Translations under genes and position numbers: made by a program
Source: a virus
Direction: 5' to 3' (one strand)
Virus record (IMG/VR): IMGVR_UViG_3300049595_005447
Location: 1 to 25,710 of that record
Length of the DNA stretch: 25,710 bases
Notes under the pieces: generated by a model
Told to the model about the DNA's origin: nothing
Seen by the model: the letters and a program-made list of their open reading frames with translations, nothing else
The model's database searches: none
Shown: positions 19,231 through 25,710 of the stretch, in pieces
Layout: each line of letters begins with the position of its first letter
Position numbering within the stretch: the first letter of the stretch is position 1

Positions 19231-19833
19231 ATGAAGTTGTTCAAACTGATCGCCAGCAAGGCTGGCAAAGTCGTCTTCGATGATCGCATCGAGGCCGAGA
19301 ATCCGCGCACGGCGCGCGAGCAGATGAAGAGTCTGCTCGGGCTCCAGTCGCTCACCGGCGTGGTCTATTCGATCACGGAAATCCCCGTGGAACTGATCCG
19401 CGAGATCGTCGCCACGAAAGTGCTCGAAGTCGTGGGCAGCCGCCGGAGTGGCGGTGCCGCCATCGACGTGAGCAAGATCGTCGGGGACGCCGCCAATGTG
19501 GCCGTGGCCGACCGGCTGCGACCCATCGAGCAGCGGCTCGCCGCGCTCGAAGGCCGGCAGACCGCGGCCCCGGCGACCGGTGCGAACGGGGCACACTCCA
19601 ACACCAGCCGTCGGTTCGACGCCTTTCAACGCGATTCCACGCGTCCCCGTGAGGCGGCTTCCACGGCTTCCAACGTGCGGCCGGCACCGCCCGTGCCGGC
19701 CCCGCAGCCGGGCACGGACTGGCGGGCGGTGAAGAAGCTCTACAAGCAGAACCGCAGCCCGAAGCAGACGGCGGCGCACTTCGACCTGTCGGTCAACACC
19801 GTGAAGGCGCGGGCACGCCGGGAGGGCTGGTAG
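19231..19833 (+). CDS. Protein with C-terminal helix-turn-helix
   Basis: 200 residues starting MKLFKLIASKAGKVV. The N-terminal half (FDDRIEAENPRTAREQMKSLLG and a helical IPVELIREIVATKVLEVVG) is not recognised. A central region (DRLRPIEQRLAALEGRQ) suggests a short coiled coil, followed by a Pro/Ala-rich linker. The last ~30 residues form a resolvase-like HTH (SPKQTAAHFDLSVNTVKARARREGW). It may bind DNA; the partner is unknown. The leader ACAGAAACCAA lacks a Shine-Dalgarno. Confidence 0.65.
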   Translation: MKLFKLIASKAGKVVFDDRIEAENPRTAREQMKSLLGLQSLTGVVYSITEIPVELIREIVATKVLEVVGSRRSGGAAIDVSKIVGDAANVAVADRLRPIEQRLAALEGRQTAAPATGANGAHSNTSRRFDAFQRDSTRPREAASTASNVRPAPPVPAPQPGTDWRAVKKLYKQNRSPKQTAAHFDLSVNTVKARARREGW

Positions 19834-19835
19834 CC

Positions 19836-19994
19836 GTGGTCGAAGTCACCCGCTACGGCACGCGCCATTGGGCCGTGTGGCTCGACGGCGAACTGGTGGT
19901 GGTCGCGCTCTACAAAAAGGGCGCGGCCACCGTGGCCGGCAAGCTGCGCGAGCTGGTCACCTTGAAAGGAGGCACGCATGCGGCTGCGGCTTGA
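19836..19994 (+). CDS. Small conserved phage/plasmid protein
   Basis: 52 residues from a GTG 2 nt after the previous stop. Sequence VEVTRYGTRHWAVWLDGELVVVALYKKGAATVAGKL matches a small family with the pattern RYGxxHWAVxxxGxLVxVxVYKKGAxxVA; function unknown. Overlaps the start of the AAA+ gene by 17 nt. Confidence 0.65.
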   Translation: MVEVTRYGTRHWAVWLDGELVVVALYKKGAATVAGKLRELVTLKGGTHAAAA

Positions 19995-20667
19995 ATCGCG
20001 AAACGGCCACAAGCCGGCTCGGTTGAAACCCGAGCCGAAGCCGTCCCCGATGAACTGGCGTCCGCAGACTGCGGAAGCCCTGATCGGTCAGGCCCGCGCG
20101 GTCTGCGCCGCCCAGGTCGCGAAGGCGCGCCGGCTGCGCGACACCCGGACGGCCGCGTGCAAGCTCCTGCTCTACGGTCCGCCGGGCGTGGGCAAGACGA
20201 CCGTCGCGGAAATGGTGGCGCGCGAACTGACCGGCACGGCGCTCGGCGTCGAGAGCTACAACGGCAAGGAAGTGACCGTCGATGCCGTGCGTGGCTGGAT
20301 GGAGACGCTGCCTTATGGGTCGCTGTTCTCGAACTGGTCGGTGAAAATCATCAACGAGTTGGACCGCTGCAGCCGTGACGCACAGGACATTCTCCTGACG
20401 TATCTGGACAAGCTGCCGCCGGGCAAGGCGCTGATCGGCACAAGCAACCTGCAGCTTGACCTGCTGACGGAGCGGTTTCACACGAGGTTCCAGTCGATCA
20501 AGCTGACGGCACCGGGGACGGAGGAAATCGCCGAGTTTCTCCGGGCGCACTGGAAAGTGCCGCGCGACGTGGCCCTGCGCATCGCAGTCGGCAGCGGCGG
20601 CTGCGTGCGGGCGGCGATGGCCGATCTGGAGACATGGCTCGACGTGGAAGGAGGCGGTCTGCTGTGA
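19978..20667 (+). CDS. AAA+ ATPase, clamp-loader/RarA-like
   Basis: 229 residues. Walker A is LLLYGPPGVGKTT (about 63-75), Walker B is KIINELDRCS with Asp-Arg in place of the usual Asp-Glu, then sensor-1-like LIGTSN and a C-terminal small helical domain. The order resembles clamp-loader subunits and RarA. AAGGAGGCACGC precedes the ATG. The separate MgsA-C-like gene at 14055 could be its functional other half, but this is speculative. Likely a replication or DNA-maintenance factor. Confidence 0.8.
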   Translation: MRLRLESRNGHKPARLKPEPKPSPMNWRPQTAEALIGQARAVCAAQVAKARRLRDTRTAACKLLLYGPPGVGKTTVAEMVARELTGTALGVESYNGKEVTVDAVRGWMETLPYGSLFSNWSVKIINELDRCSRDAQDILLTYLDKLPPGKALIGTSNLQLDLLTERFHTRFQSIKLTAPGTEEIAEFLRAHWKVPRDVALRIAVGSGGCVRAAMADLETWLDVEGGGLL

Positions 20668-20930
20668 GCGCGACACCACTCCGCCGTTTCCTCGTCTATC
20701 GCAGCGCAAAATCCCGGCAGCACCTGTGCGTGTGCGCCGCGCGCGATCGTCGTCACGCCCTGTCTATCGCCCGGCAGATGTTCCCGCTGGAGCGCACCGC
20801 CTTCGCCGTGCCGGAGAGCAGACCGCACTCCAACGTGAGGGGGAACGTCCGCTGCCGGCACTGCGGGCGACCAAGCGAGGACGGCTCTGGCGTGTGCGCC
20901 CGCTGCCATCAGACCTATGAAGTGGCTTAG
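20664..20930 (+). CDS. Small zinc-ribbon protein
   Basis: 88 residues from a GTG that overlaps the AAA+ stop (GTGA) with GGAAGGAGG upstream. The N-terminal segment (RRFLVYRSAKSRQHLCVCAARDRRHALSIARQMFP) is a small domain; the C-terminus has two CxxC knuckles (CRHC, CARC). No known function. Ends overlapping the next start by 14 nt. Confidence 0.7.
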   Translation: MSATPLRRFLVYRSAKSRQHLCVCAARDRRHALSIARQMFPLERTAFAVPESRPHSNVRGNVRCRHCGRPSEDGSGVCARCHQTYEVA

Positions 20931-21237
20931 CACCTATCGCGGTTACGAGATCCGCCATAGCACCGTGCGCGACGGCGACGGCTTCGCCCGCTACGACGCC
21001 GAGATCAAGGTGGACGGGCAGTGGCATTTCGCCAGCAGCGAGGCTCTCGACGAGGACACCGTGGAACGCGACCTCGATGACTTCATCGGGAAGATCGAAG
21101 CGGCAGCGACTCATCTTTCGCGCCAACCGCAGGCTGCCGCGCCATTTGGCGATCACAAATGGTGTTCACAAAAATTGGACACACGCGGCCCGCGCGTACG
21201 AGGCAAGGGACGCAACCTTAACTCACCTTATGCCTGA
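20917..21237 (+). CDS. Small hypothetical protein reading through repeat R3
   Basis: 106 residues. The first ~65 (MKWLSTYRGYEIRHSTVRDGD, then DAEIKVDGQWHFASSEALDED, then DLDDFIGKIEAAA) look like a compact conserved domain. The last ~40 are encoded by the recurrent upstream element R3, so the natural end may once have been near 21110. Function unknown. Confidence 0.65.
   Translation: MKWLSTYRGYEIRHSTVRDGDGFARYDAEIKVDGQWHFASSEALDEDTVERDLDDFIGKIEAAATHLSRQPQAAAPFGDHKWCSQKLDTRGPRVRGKGRNLNSPYA
21111..21212 (+). promoter_or_regulatory. Recurrent upstream element R3
   Basis: TCATCTTTCGCGCCAACCG, AGGCTGCC, then the dyad CCATTTG-7 nt-CAAATGG, TTGGACACACG and ACGAGGCAAGGGA. Same order as R1 and R2, but located within the 3' part of the preceding frame, with about 18 nt before the next ATG. 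Confidence 0.65.
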
Positions 21238-22165
21238 ACAAGAACATACCCTGCCACCGGATGCCGCGACCGCGGCAGACCATCGCAATCCACGCCGTCG
21301 CAACAACGGCGCATCAACCAACGGCGACGCGCCCGATCTCGGTGTGCTCGTCACTCCGCAACCGCACCACGCCCTCGATGACCTCGTGCTCCACGCCGAC
21401 GTGCGCAACGACATCGCCGCCGGCCTGCGCGCCATCCAGCGCCGCGGCGACCTAGAAGCAGTCTGGAGCATCAGCCGGCTCCAGCCGCAAGACGGCCGCT
21501 GCATCCTGAACTTCCACGGCCCGCCCGGGACGGGCAAGACGCGCGCCGCTCTGGGCGTGGCCCTGTGCCTCGATCAACCGCTTTACCAAGTCGATTACAG
21601 CGCGGTGATCTCGAAATACTTGGGCGACACCGCCAAGCACATCGCCGCCTGTTTCAAGCGGGCGAGCGAACTCGGCGCGGTGCTCTTCTTCGATGAAGCG
21701 GATTCGCTGCTCTCGCGCCGTGTGAACATCGGTGAGAGCTGCGCGACCTCGATCAATCAGAACCGGAACGTGCTCATGCAGGAACTCGATCGGTTCAACG
21801 GCGTGGTGATCGTGACGACGAACCTGTTCGGCAATTACGACCCGGCGCTACTCCGGCGCATCTCGCGCCACATCAAGTTCCGGCTGCCGGACAAGGCGAT
21901 GCGCCGCCGCTTGTTTGAGCTGCATCTGCCCAACCGCGAGCGCGTGTTCGCCGACCTGAACATCCTCGCCACGGAAGCGAAGGGACTCTCCGGCGGGGAC
22001 ATCCTGAACGTCTGCCTGAACGCAATCTATGCCGGCTCCACGGCGGACGATGCCGCGCAATGGAAAGTCACCGGAACCGACCTGCTCGCCGAGATTACCA
22101 AGGTGAAGTCCGCCCAAAGCGACCACCGCACCACTTTTTGCCGCGAAGATACGCACTCCGCGTAG
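21230..22165 (+). CDS. AAA+ ATPase (FtsH/Vps4/spastin-like core)
   Basis: 311 residues. After a ~50-residue disordered N-terminus: LVLHADVRNDIAAGL, Walker A FHGPPGTGKTRAA (about 95-107), the pore-type loop ISKYLGDTAKHI, Walker B AVLFFDEADSLL, sensor-1 VIVTTN, then PALLRRISRHIKF with arginine-finger candidates and a small helical domain (LSGGDILNVCLNAIYAG). The core resembles AAA proteins that remodel protein complexes. No protease is attached. Target unknown. Confidence 0.85.
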   Translation: MPEQEHTLPPDAATAADHRNPRRRNNGASTNGDAPDLGVLVTPQPHHALDDLVLHADVRNDIAAGLRAIQRRGDLEAVWSISRLQPQDGRCILNFHGPPGTGKTRAALGVALCLDQPLYQVDYSAVISKYLGDTAKHIAACFKRASELGAVLFFDEADSLLSRRVNIGESCATSINQNRNVLMQELDRFNGVVIVTTNLFGNYDPALLRRISRHIKFRLPDKAMRRRLFELHLPNRERVFADLNILATEAKGLSGGDILNVCLNAIYAGSTADDAAQWKVTGTDLLAEITKVKSAQSDHRTTFCREDTHSA

Positions 22166-22204
22166 TCCGCGGCGAGAACCAGAAACAACCAAACCGAAAA
22201 ACCA

Positions 22205-22915
22205 ATGAAGAAACCGAAAGCAACCACCAGTGCGGCGCCCGTCGTCGCAGAACCGAAAGCAACCACGCCCGCGCCTGCGCCGGCCTTGAAGAAGGTCAGC
22301 CTCGCCGGGTTCGCCACGCAGACGCCGGCCAGCAAGTCGGCGAAAGCCTATCCGCTGCTGCCCGATTCCGACGGGCAGGTCGCCGAGTTGGTCATCAGCA
22401 TCCTCGACAAGAGCGCCCAGGTCGAAGCGCTTGAGGGAAGTCTGGAACTTGAAAAGGCCGAGCTTATCGCCATCGCGAAGCCGTTCTATTTCGAGCACTA
22501 CCACGGGCAGCACGCCGTGGCCTCGTCGGTCGAGGCGCGCGCGGCCGATGGCAAGGTCGTGCGTGTCGGGTTCAGCAACTCCTACCGGGGCACGAGCGAT
22601 GAGCCCGCCATCACGCGCATCGCGGGCGAACACGCCGCCCGGTATTTCAAGCAGTCGTTCGAGCTGAAGATCAAAGGCGACCTGATTCCGGATGCCGCCG
22701 TTGAGCCGCTGCTCGCGGAGCTGCAGGAGTTGTTCGCCCGCCACGGGGCCAGCTCGGCGCTCTCGGCGAAGGCGACCATCAAGCCGACGAAGGAGTTCCA
22801 TACCGCGCGCCACACGCTGTTCTCGGTGGCTGAGAACCATGAGTTGGACAAAGTCGTGCCCATCAGCGCGAGCGTGAAGACGAAACTCGGGCGCGGAGGG
22901 AGTGATGATGAATAA
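22205..22915 (+). CDS. Conserved hypothetical protein
   Basis: 236 residues. A Lys/Ala/Pro-rich N-terminus (two PKATT segments) is followed by a structured part with LVISILDKSAQVEALEGSLELEKAELIAIAKPFYFEHYHG and an FHTARHTLFSVAENHELDKVVPI end. Not recognised as an enzyme. The leader is AACAACCAAACCGAAAAACCA, cut short, with no Shine-Dalgarno. The downstream gene starts within its 3' end, so it is part of a tight operon. Confidence 0.6.
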   Translation: MKKPKATTSAAPVVAEPKATTPAPAPALKKVSLAGFATQTPASKSAKAYPLLPDSDGQVAELVISILDKSAQVEALEGSLELEKAELIAIAKPFYFEHYHGQHAVASSVEARAADGKVVRVGFSNSYRGTSDEPAITRIAGEHAARYFKQSFELKIKGDLIPDAAVEPLLAELQELFARHGASSALSAKATIKPTKEFHTARHTLFSVAENHELDKVVPISASVKTKLGRGGSDDE

Positions 22916-23534
22916 GTTCACGCTGAAGCTGGCGGACGGCCGCTGGGTGAGTTCGCCGACGAACACGGTCACTGAGAACCTGAACCTCGCGGGTGTGTTC
23001 ACCGCCGCCGATGATGAGCAGGCGGCGGAAATGCGGGACGCAATGGAGCGGCTCCACGGCCCGCTGGAAGTCGTGCCGTGGCAGAGCAAGCGCGCGGATG
23101 CGCTCACCCGCCACGTCGAAAACGTGGCGCTCATGGATGAGGCGCAAGACCCGTTCGCCGGTGCGGAAGTGCTCTACGCTTACACGCGCAAGCAGGCGCT
23201 CGCCGACGGCGTGCAGATCGACGTGAGCGAAGTCGCGCGCGAGGCCGGGTTGAAGTTCCCGGTCTATCTGACCCGCGCCGTGTGGGAGAATTACGTGCGC
23301 GTGCCGGACGGTGTGCGCTGTCAGGACGAGAATGGACGGCTGTGGGACATCGTATGGATGCTCAGGTGCGCGGCCCGCCGGACGAGCGGCCCACAGATGC
23401 GGTTTCAACTGCACGTCCGCAACGACAACCGCGACCGCACGCCGCCGCTGGTGACGCTCAAGGCCGTGTGCGGCCCGCGCGACATCGACGACCCGGCTCC
23501 GGCCATAACCGTGCTCATGCTCGATGAAGACTGA
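22902..23534 (+). CDS. DUF6573-like protein
   Basis: 210 residues; the ATGs at 22902, 22905 and 22908 are all possible. An N-terminal part (NKFTLKLADGRWVSSPTNTV and DDEQAAEMRDAMERLHGPLEVVPW) precedes the DUF6573 domain (GVQIDVSEVAREAGLKFPVYLTRAVW, then VRVPDGVRCQDENGRLWDIVWMLR). DUF6573 is widespread in plasmids and phages; function unknown. Ends LMLDED, overlapping the next start. Confidence 0.72.
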   Translation: MMMNKFTLKLADGRWVSSPTNTVTENLNLAGVFTAADDEQAAEMRDAMERLHGPLEVVPWQSKRADALTRHVENVALMDEAQDPFAGAEVLYAYTRKQALADGVQIDVSEVAREAGLKFPVYLTRAVWENYVRVPDGVRCQDENGRLWDIVWMLRCAARRTSGPQMRFQLHVRNDNRDRTPPLVTLKAVCGPRDIDDPAPAITVLMLDED

Positions 23535-23742
23535 GCCCATCGTCCTGACGATCTTCGGCAACGAGCGATGCGTGGTCATGCTCGATGATCTCGAAGCCGC
23601 CGCGAACGCCATCCATCAGAAGGCCGTTCGTGAACGGGAGACGAGCGGCAATCCATCCACCCTCGGCGCGGAAATCGAAGGCCAAATTCGCGCGATAAAC
23701 GCGCAATTTGGCCCTCTCGATACGGAGGCTCCAAGGCCATGA
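23524..23742 (+). CDS. Small hypothetical protein containing an operator-like palindrome
   Basis: 72 residues (MKTEPIVLTIFGNERCVVMLDD...). Overlaps the previous gene by 11 nt and the next by 4 (ATGA). Its 3' third encodes an unusual dyad (23680-23713). No family recognised. Confidence 0.5.
   Translation: MKTEPIVLTIFGNERCVVMLDDLEAAANAIHQKAVRERETSGNPSTLGAEIEGQIRAINAQFGPLDTEAPRP
23680..23713. promoter_or_regulatory. GGCCAAATT palindrome (repeat copy 2)
   Basis: GGCCAAATT, one base, GCGC, GATAAAC, GCGC, AATTTGGCC: an almost perfect inverted repeat of 13-bp arms. The left arm and centre, with AAATCGAA before it, match 15497-15530. It lies inside a coding frame, just upstream of the ligase-like gene. 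Operator-like. Confidence 0.6.
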
Positions 23743-24359
23743 ACGTGCCTGCGCTGATCACGTATCCGGCGCGGCCGATTCAGGGCGGGCGGCTGGAGTT
23801 GGCCCCGCCCAAGCGCGGGCTGTGGTATGCGGAGCCGAAGCTGAACGGCTGGCGCGCGCTCATCCACACGCCGACCGGGACGATGTGGAACCGGCACGGA
23901 GCCCTGCTCACGATCGCGGATTGTTTCCGGCCCGCGCTCGGGACGCTGGCCAGGCTCGCGGGTCGCGGGCTTGTGTGGGCTGACTGTGAAGCACTGGAGC
24001 GCCGGCACAACCTCGGTCGCGGCACGCTCGTCGTGCTCGATTTGGTGCCGGAATCCGGCGCGCCGAGCTACGAGCAAAGGCGTGCGCTGCTGGAAGCGTT
24101 GCTCCCGATGGATGCGGTGTTCAGCGGCGACACGTCGCGCGCGGTGCCGTGTGGGGCTGTGGTGCTGACGCCGACGCTACGAGGCGATCACGCCGATGCG
24201 CTGGCGTTCTACCAGCGGTTGCGTGAGGCGAACCGAGCCTTGCGATGCGACTTTTTCGAGGGAGTCGTGATGAAACGGGCCGAGTCGCCGTATCCCGTGC
24301 AGTTGCGGTCGGCGACGGAGGAATTTCGCGGCTTTGTGAAGCATCGCTTCCTCACCTAA
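23739..24359 (+). CDS. Ligase-fold nucleotidyltransferase with altered motif I
   Basis: 206 residues. The covalent nucleotidyltransferase fold is visible: EPKLNGWR with Lys34 (the usual KxDG Asp is Asn), WADCEALERR (motif III region), LVVLDLV, FEGVVMKRAESPYPVQ (motif IV) and VKHRFLT (motif V-like). No OB domain follows. It could be a minimal DNA ligase, an RNA ligase/capping-like enzyme, or a degenerate relative of the ligase at 16470. Last gene of the plus-strand block. Confidence 0.72.
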   Translation: MNVPALITYPARPIQGGRLELAPPKRGLWYAEPKLNGWRALIHTPTGTMWNRHGALLTIADCFRPALGTLARLAGRGLVWADCEALERRHNLGRGTLVVLDLVPESGAPSYEQRRALLEALLPMDAVFSGDTSRAVPCGAVVLTPTLRGDHADALAFYQRLREANRALRCDFFEGVVMKRAESPYPVQLRSATEEFRGFVKHRFLT

Positions 24360-24553
24360 CCACCCGCGCCCGCTCGCGCGTATTTTCAGGCTGAAAAACG
24401 GCTCCCTCGCGCGAATTACGAAATCTTCCCCTGCGCCTTGGCGATCTCCGTGATGGCCGCGAAAATCGCCGCCATCTTGCGGCTGTGGAGCGATCCTCGC
24501 TTCCCCGACGCCGATCCCCGCTCTGAGCCTCCCCGGTGCGGCGGGCGCGAATG
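24360..24553. other. Gap at the convergent gene boundary
   Basis: Between the plus-strand ligase-like gene and the minus-strand HMA gene. Contains TTTTCAGGCTGAAAA (a small perfect dyad at about 24384-24398), which may end transcription from either side. A 19-residue minus frame here (MAAIFAAITEIAK...) has no support. Confidence 0.35.
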
Positions 24554-24889
24554 CTATGGCTTCACCGTCGCCGTGTAGCCCGCGCGGCGCACGGCGATTA
24601 TCAGGTCGTCCACCTTTAGCTTTGCCGCGTCGTAAGTCAGTCGCGCTTCCTTGGCCGCGAGTTCCACCGTGCATTCGCCGACCGCGCCGGTTTTGCGCAG
24701 TTCCGTGGTCACGCTTTTGACGCAGGCCTCACAACTCATGCCGTCGATCGCGAAGGCGATCTGTTTGGGTTCGGCAAGATCGGTAGCGGCGGGCGGCGGT
24801 TCCGGCGCGATGTGCGGCTGCGGCGCTTCGTTGCAGGCGGCGAGGGTGAAAGCGAGGAGGCTAATGGTGAAGATGCGCGAAGACGTCAT
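24554..24889 (-). CDS. HMA (heavy-metal-associated) domain lipoprotein
   Basis: 111 residues starting MTSSRIFTISLLAFTLAAC. A lipoprotein signal ends in the lipobox LAAC (Cys19), then a Pro-rich spacer, then an HMA ferredoxin-like domain: IAFAIDGMSCEACVKSVTTEL with the metal-binding CxxC, ECTVELAAKEARLTYDAAK and AVRRAGYTATV. Such proteins bind Cu or Zn in the periplasm. It is unusual in phage DNA and may be a cargo gene or mark host-like DNA. The longer upstream frame is rejected because it overlaps the next gene. Confidence 0.82.
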   Translation of the reverse strand: MTSSRIFTISLLAFTLAACNEAPQPHIAPEPPPAATDLAEPKQIAFAIDGMSCEACVKSVTTELRKTGAVGECTVELAAKEARLTYDAAKLKVDDLIIAVRRAGYTATVKP

Positions 24890-24899
24890 TTTAGGAAAA

Positions 24900-25265
24900 T
24901 CATACGACGCCCAGCAGCACGGCGATGCAAGCCAGCATGGCGCGGTCATAAAGTGGCGCAAGCAGGGTCAGACTCATCGGCGTCATTCTCTGGCAGTTGA
25001 CCAAAGCGGCATTGTGTTGGCGGCATCTGCGGAAGTTTGGTGCGGCGACGATGACCTCGTAGAGCGTCGCCGTGTCGGTCTGAAACACGTAGTCGCCGTT
25101 CTGCACCTGCACCGGGGTCAGCGCATAGCGGGCGGCCTGATTGGCGACGGTGATCTTGATGGCGTTCGACGCGGGCGCGGCGGCAATGGCCGCCTGCACG
25201 GCAGCGGTGATCGCGGCGTCAATGGTGCCCGTGGCGAGATCGAGAACGAGAAAGCGTTTGGCCAT
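24900..25265 (-). CDS. Possible tail/structural protein fragment
   Basis: 121 residues starting MAKRFLVLDLATGTID. The part YALTPVQVQNGDYVFQTDTATLYEVI matches a motif common in phage tail-fibre and structural proteins (x-VQNGDxVxQTDTxxLYxV). After about residue 75 the sequence changes character and ends in a hydrophobic stretch (LLAPLYDRAMLACIAVLLGVV), suggesting truncation, frameshift or replacement of the original C-terminus. Starts 6 nt after the next upstream gene's stop. Confidence 0.55.
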   Translation of the reverse strand: MAKRFLVLDLATGTIDAAITAAVQAAIAAAPASNAIKITVANQAARYALTPVQVQNGDYVFQTDTATLYEVIVAAPNFRRCRQHNAALVNCQRMTPMSLTLLAPLYDRAMLACIAVLLGVV

Positions 25266-25271
25266 GGCGGG

Positions 25272-25421
25272 TCAGAAAATGCGGCGCAGGACGACTTCGT
25301 TCGTGCCGTCCGCGTAATTCGCCGGGCGCACCACGCCGCTGAGCTGCGGCTTGACCGGGGCGAATCGGGAGCCCGGTGCAAGCATCCAGAGGCCACCGTC
25401 GAGGTCGTACGTGAGGAGCAT
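25272..25421 (-). CDS. Small protein upstream of the tail-like gene
   Basis: 49 residues starting MLLTYDLDGGLWMLAPG, with GGAG about 8 nt upstream. Ends RPANYADGTNEVVLRRIF. Closely spaced with the tail-like gene and probably in the same operon. No family recognised; the composition resembles small phage structural accessory proteins. Confidence 0.5.
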   Translation of the reverse strand: MLLTYDLDGGLWMLAPGSRFAPVKPQLSGVVRPANYADGTNEVVLRRIF

Positions 25422-25522
25422 CGCGCTCCGGGGCGTGTCAACGGAGCCGCAGGGTAGCGTTACTCAGCCGGCGGCTAGTAGCTCTGAGGAAGGAATGGAT
25501 CATCCTATGCTCCAATGCGACC

Positions 25523-25710
25523 ATGACCACCGGCGATTGTCCGCAAACCATAGCCCGCTTCGACACAAAATGGGAACTTCTAGGCCAGGCATTCGTTGAT
25601 GCACTGCGCGTTCGCGGCCATGCCCCCGCGACAGTCGTGGCGCGTTCTCAGGCGCTGGGGACATTCTTCGCGTGGCTGACCGAAACGGCCATCATTGAAA
25701 TATTCCACGT
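25523..25710 (+). CDS. Probable tyrosine recombinase/integrase, N-terminal part (partial)
   Basis: 62 residues before the window edge. The segment WELLGQAFVDALRVRGHAPATVVARSQALGTFFAWLTE resembles the SAM-like core-binding domain of XerC/D-type integrases (xFLxxLxxRGxSxxTxxxYxxxLxxFxxWL). The catalytic domain is outside the window. The frame is open upstream without a better ATG; no clear ribosome-binding site is seen. If correct, an attachment site may be nearby. Confidence 0.55.
   Translation, partial: MTTGDCPQTIARFDTKWELLGQAFVDALRVRGHAPATVVARSQALGTFFAWLTETAIIEIFH

Noticed and set aside
21848-23134. 428-residue minus frame opposite the AAA+ and following genes
   Set aside because: Antisense shadow with no domain pattern; the plus-strand genes have motifs, ribosome-binding sites and coupled starts.
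24177-24674. 165-residue minus frame across the end of the HMA gene
   Set aside because: Low-complexity shadow of the ligase-like and HMA genes in another frame.

Overview
The window is GC-rich DNA from a tailed phage, prophage or phage-derived integrative element of an unidentified bacterium. The phage assignment rests on an adjacent pair of terminase subunits, a terminase-linked HNH nuclease, a lysis-like cassette, T7-type DNA ligases, small phage/plasmid-type proteins and the start of a probable tyrosine recombinase at the right edge. The host cannot be named from the sequence.

Layout. (1) 1-911, minus: 5' part of rtcB (RNA ligase), cut by the window edge. (2) 1099-1902, minus: an SPFH/band-7 membrane protein. 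(3) 2036-5542, minus: a dense array of 40 tRNA genes with anticodons for all 20 amino acids. Thirty-six of the 40 have G55-C56 in the T-loop where T-T-C is expected, and most of those D-loops lack the G18G19 pair. Aminoacylation identity elements are nonetheless kept: G3-U70 in both Ala tRNAs, G-1/C73 in His, U73 in Cys, long variable arms in Ser and Tyr. An imperfect ~49-bp inverted repeat (945-993 and 5578-5627) brackets modules 2 and 3. (4) 5543-6382: no protein gene, but strong hairpins, a plus-strand terminator and a possible structured RNA. (5) 6383-11054, minus: late genes (glycosyltransferase, peptidoglycan-binding/DPBB protein, small lipoprotein, HNH, terL, terS), mostly with ATGA overlaps. 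(6) 11125-12550, minus: a coupled cassette DUF429 - XRE regulator - DUF6933-like protein. (7) 12563-24359, plus: a long early/metabolic block (ParB-like protein, TET-associated-type glycosyltransferase, MgsA-C-like protein, EEP phosphohydrolase, DNA ligase, amidoligase plus class II glutaminase, two AAA+ ATPases, several small proteins, a second ligase-like nucleotidyltransferase). (8) 24554-25421, minus: an HMA-domain lipoprotein and two small structural-like proteins. (9) 25523 to the end, plus: N-terminus of a probable integrase.

How it may work together. The complete tRNA set plus RtcB looks like a translation-maintenance module: replacement tRNAs that differ structurally from ordinary tRNAs, next to an enzyme that rejoins cleaved RNA. 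That fits resistance to host tRNA cleavage or tRNA surveillance, but it is inference. The plus-strand block contains recurrent upstream elements (TTTCGCGCCAA plus CCAAAT dyads, ending in a ribosome-binding segment), which suggests a shared regulator. Several operon-leading genes instead have A/C-rich leaders rich in ACCAA and no clear Shine-Dalgarno sequence.
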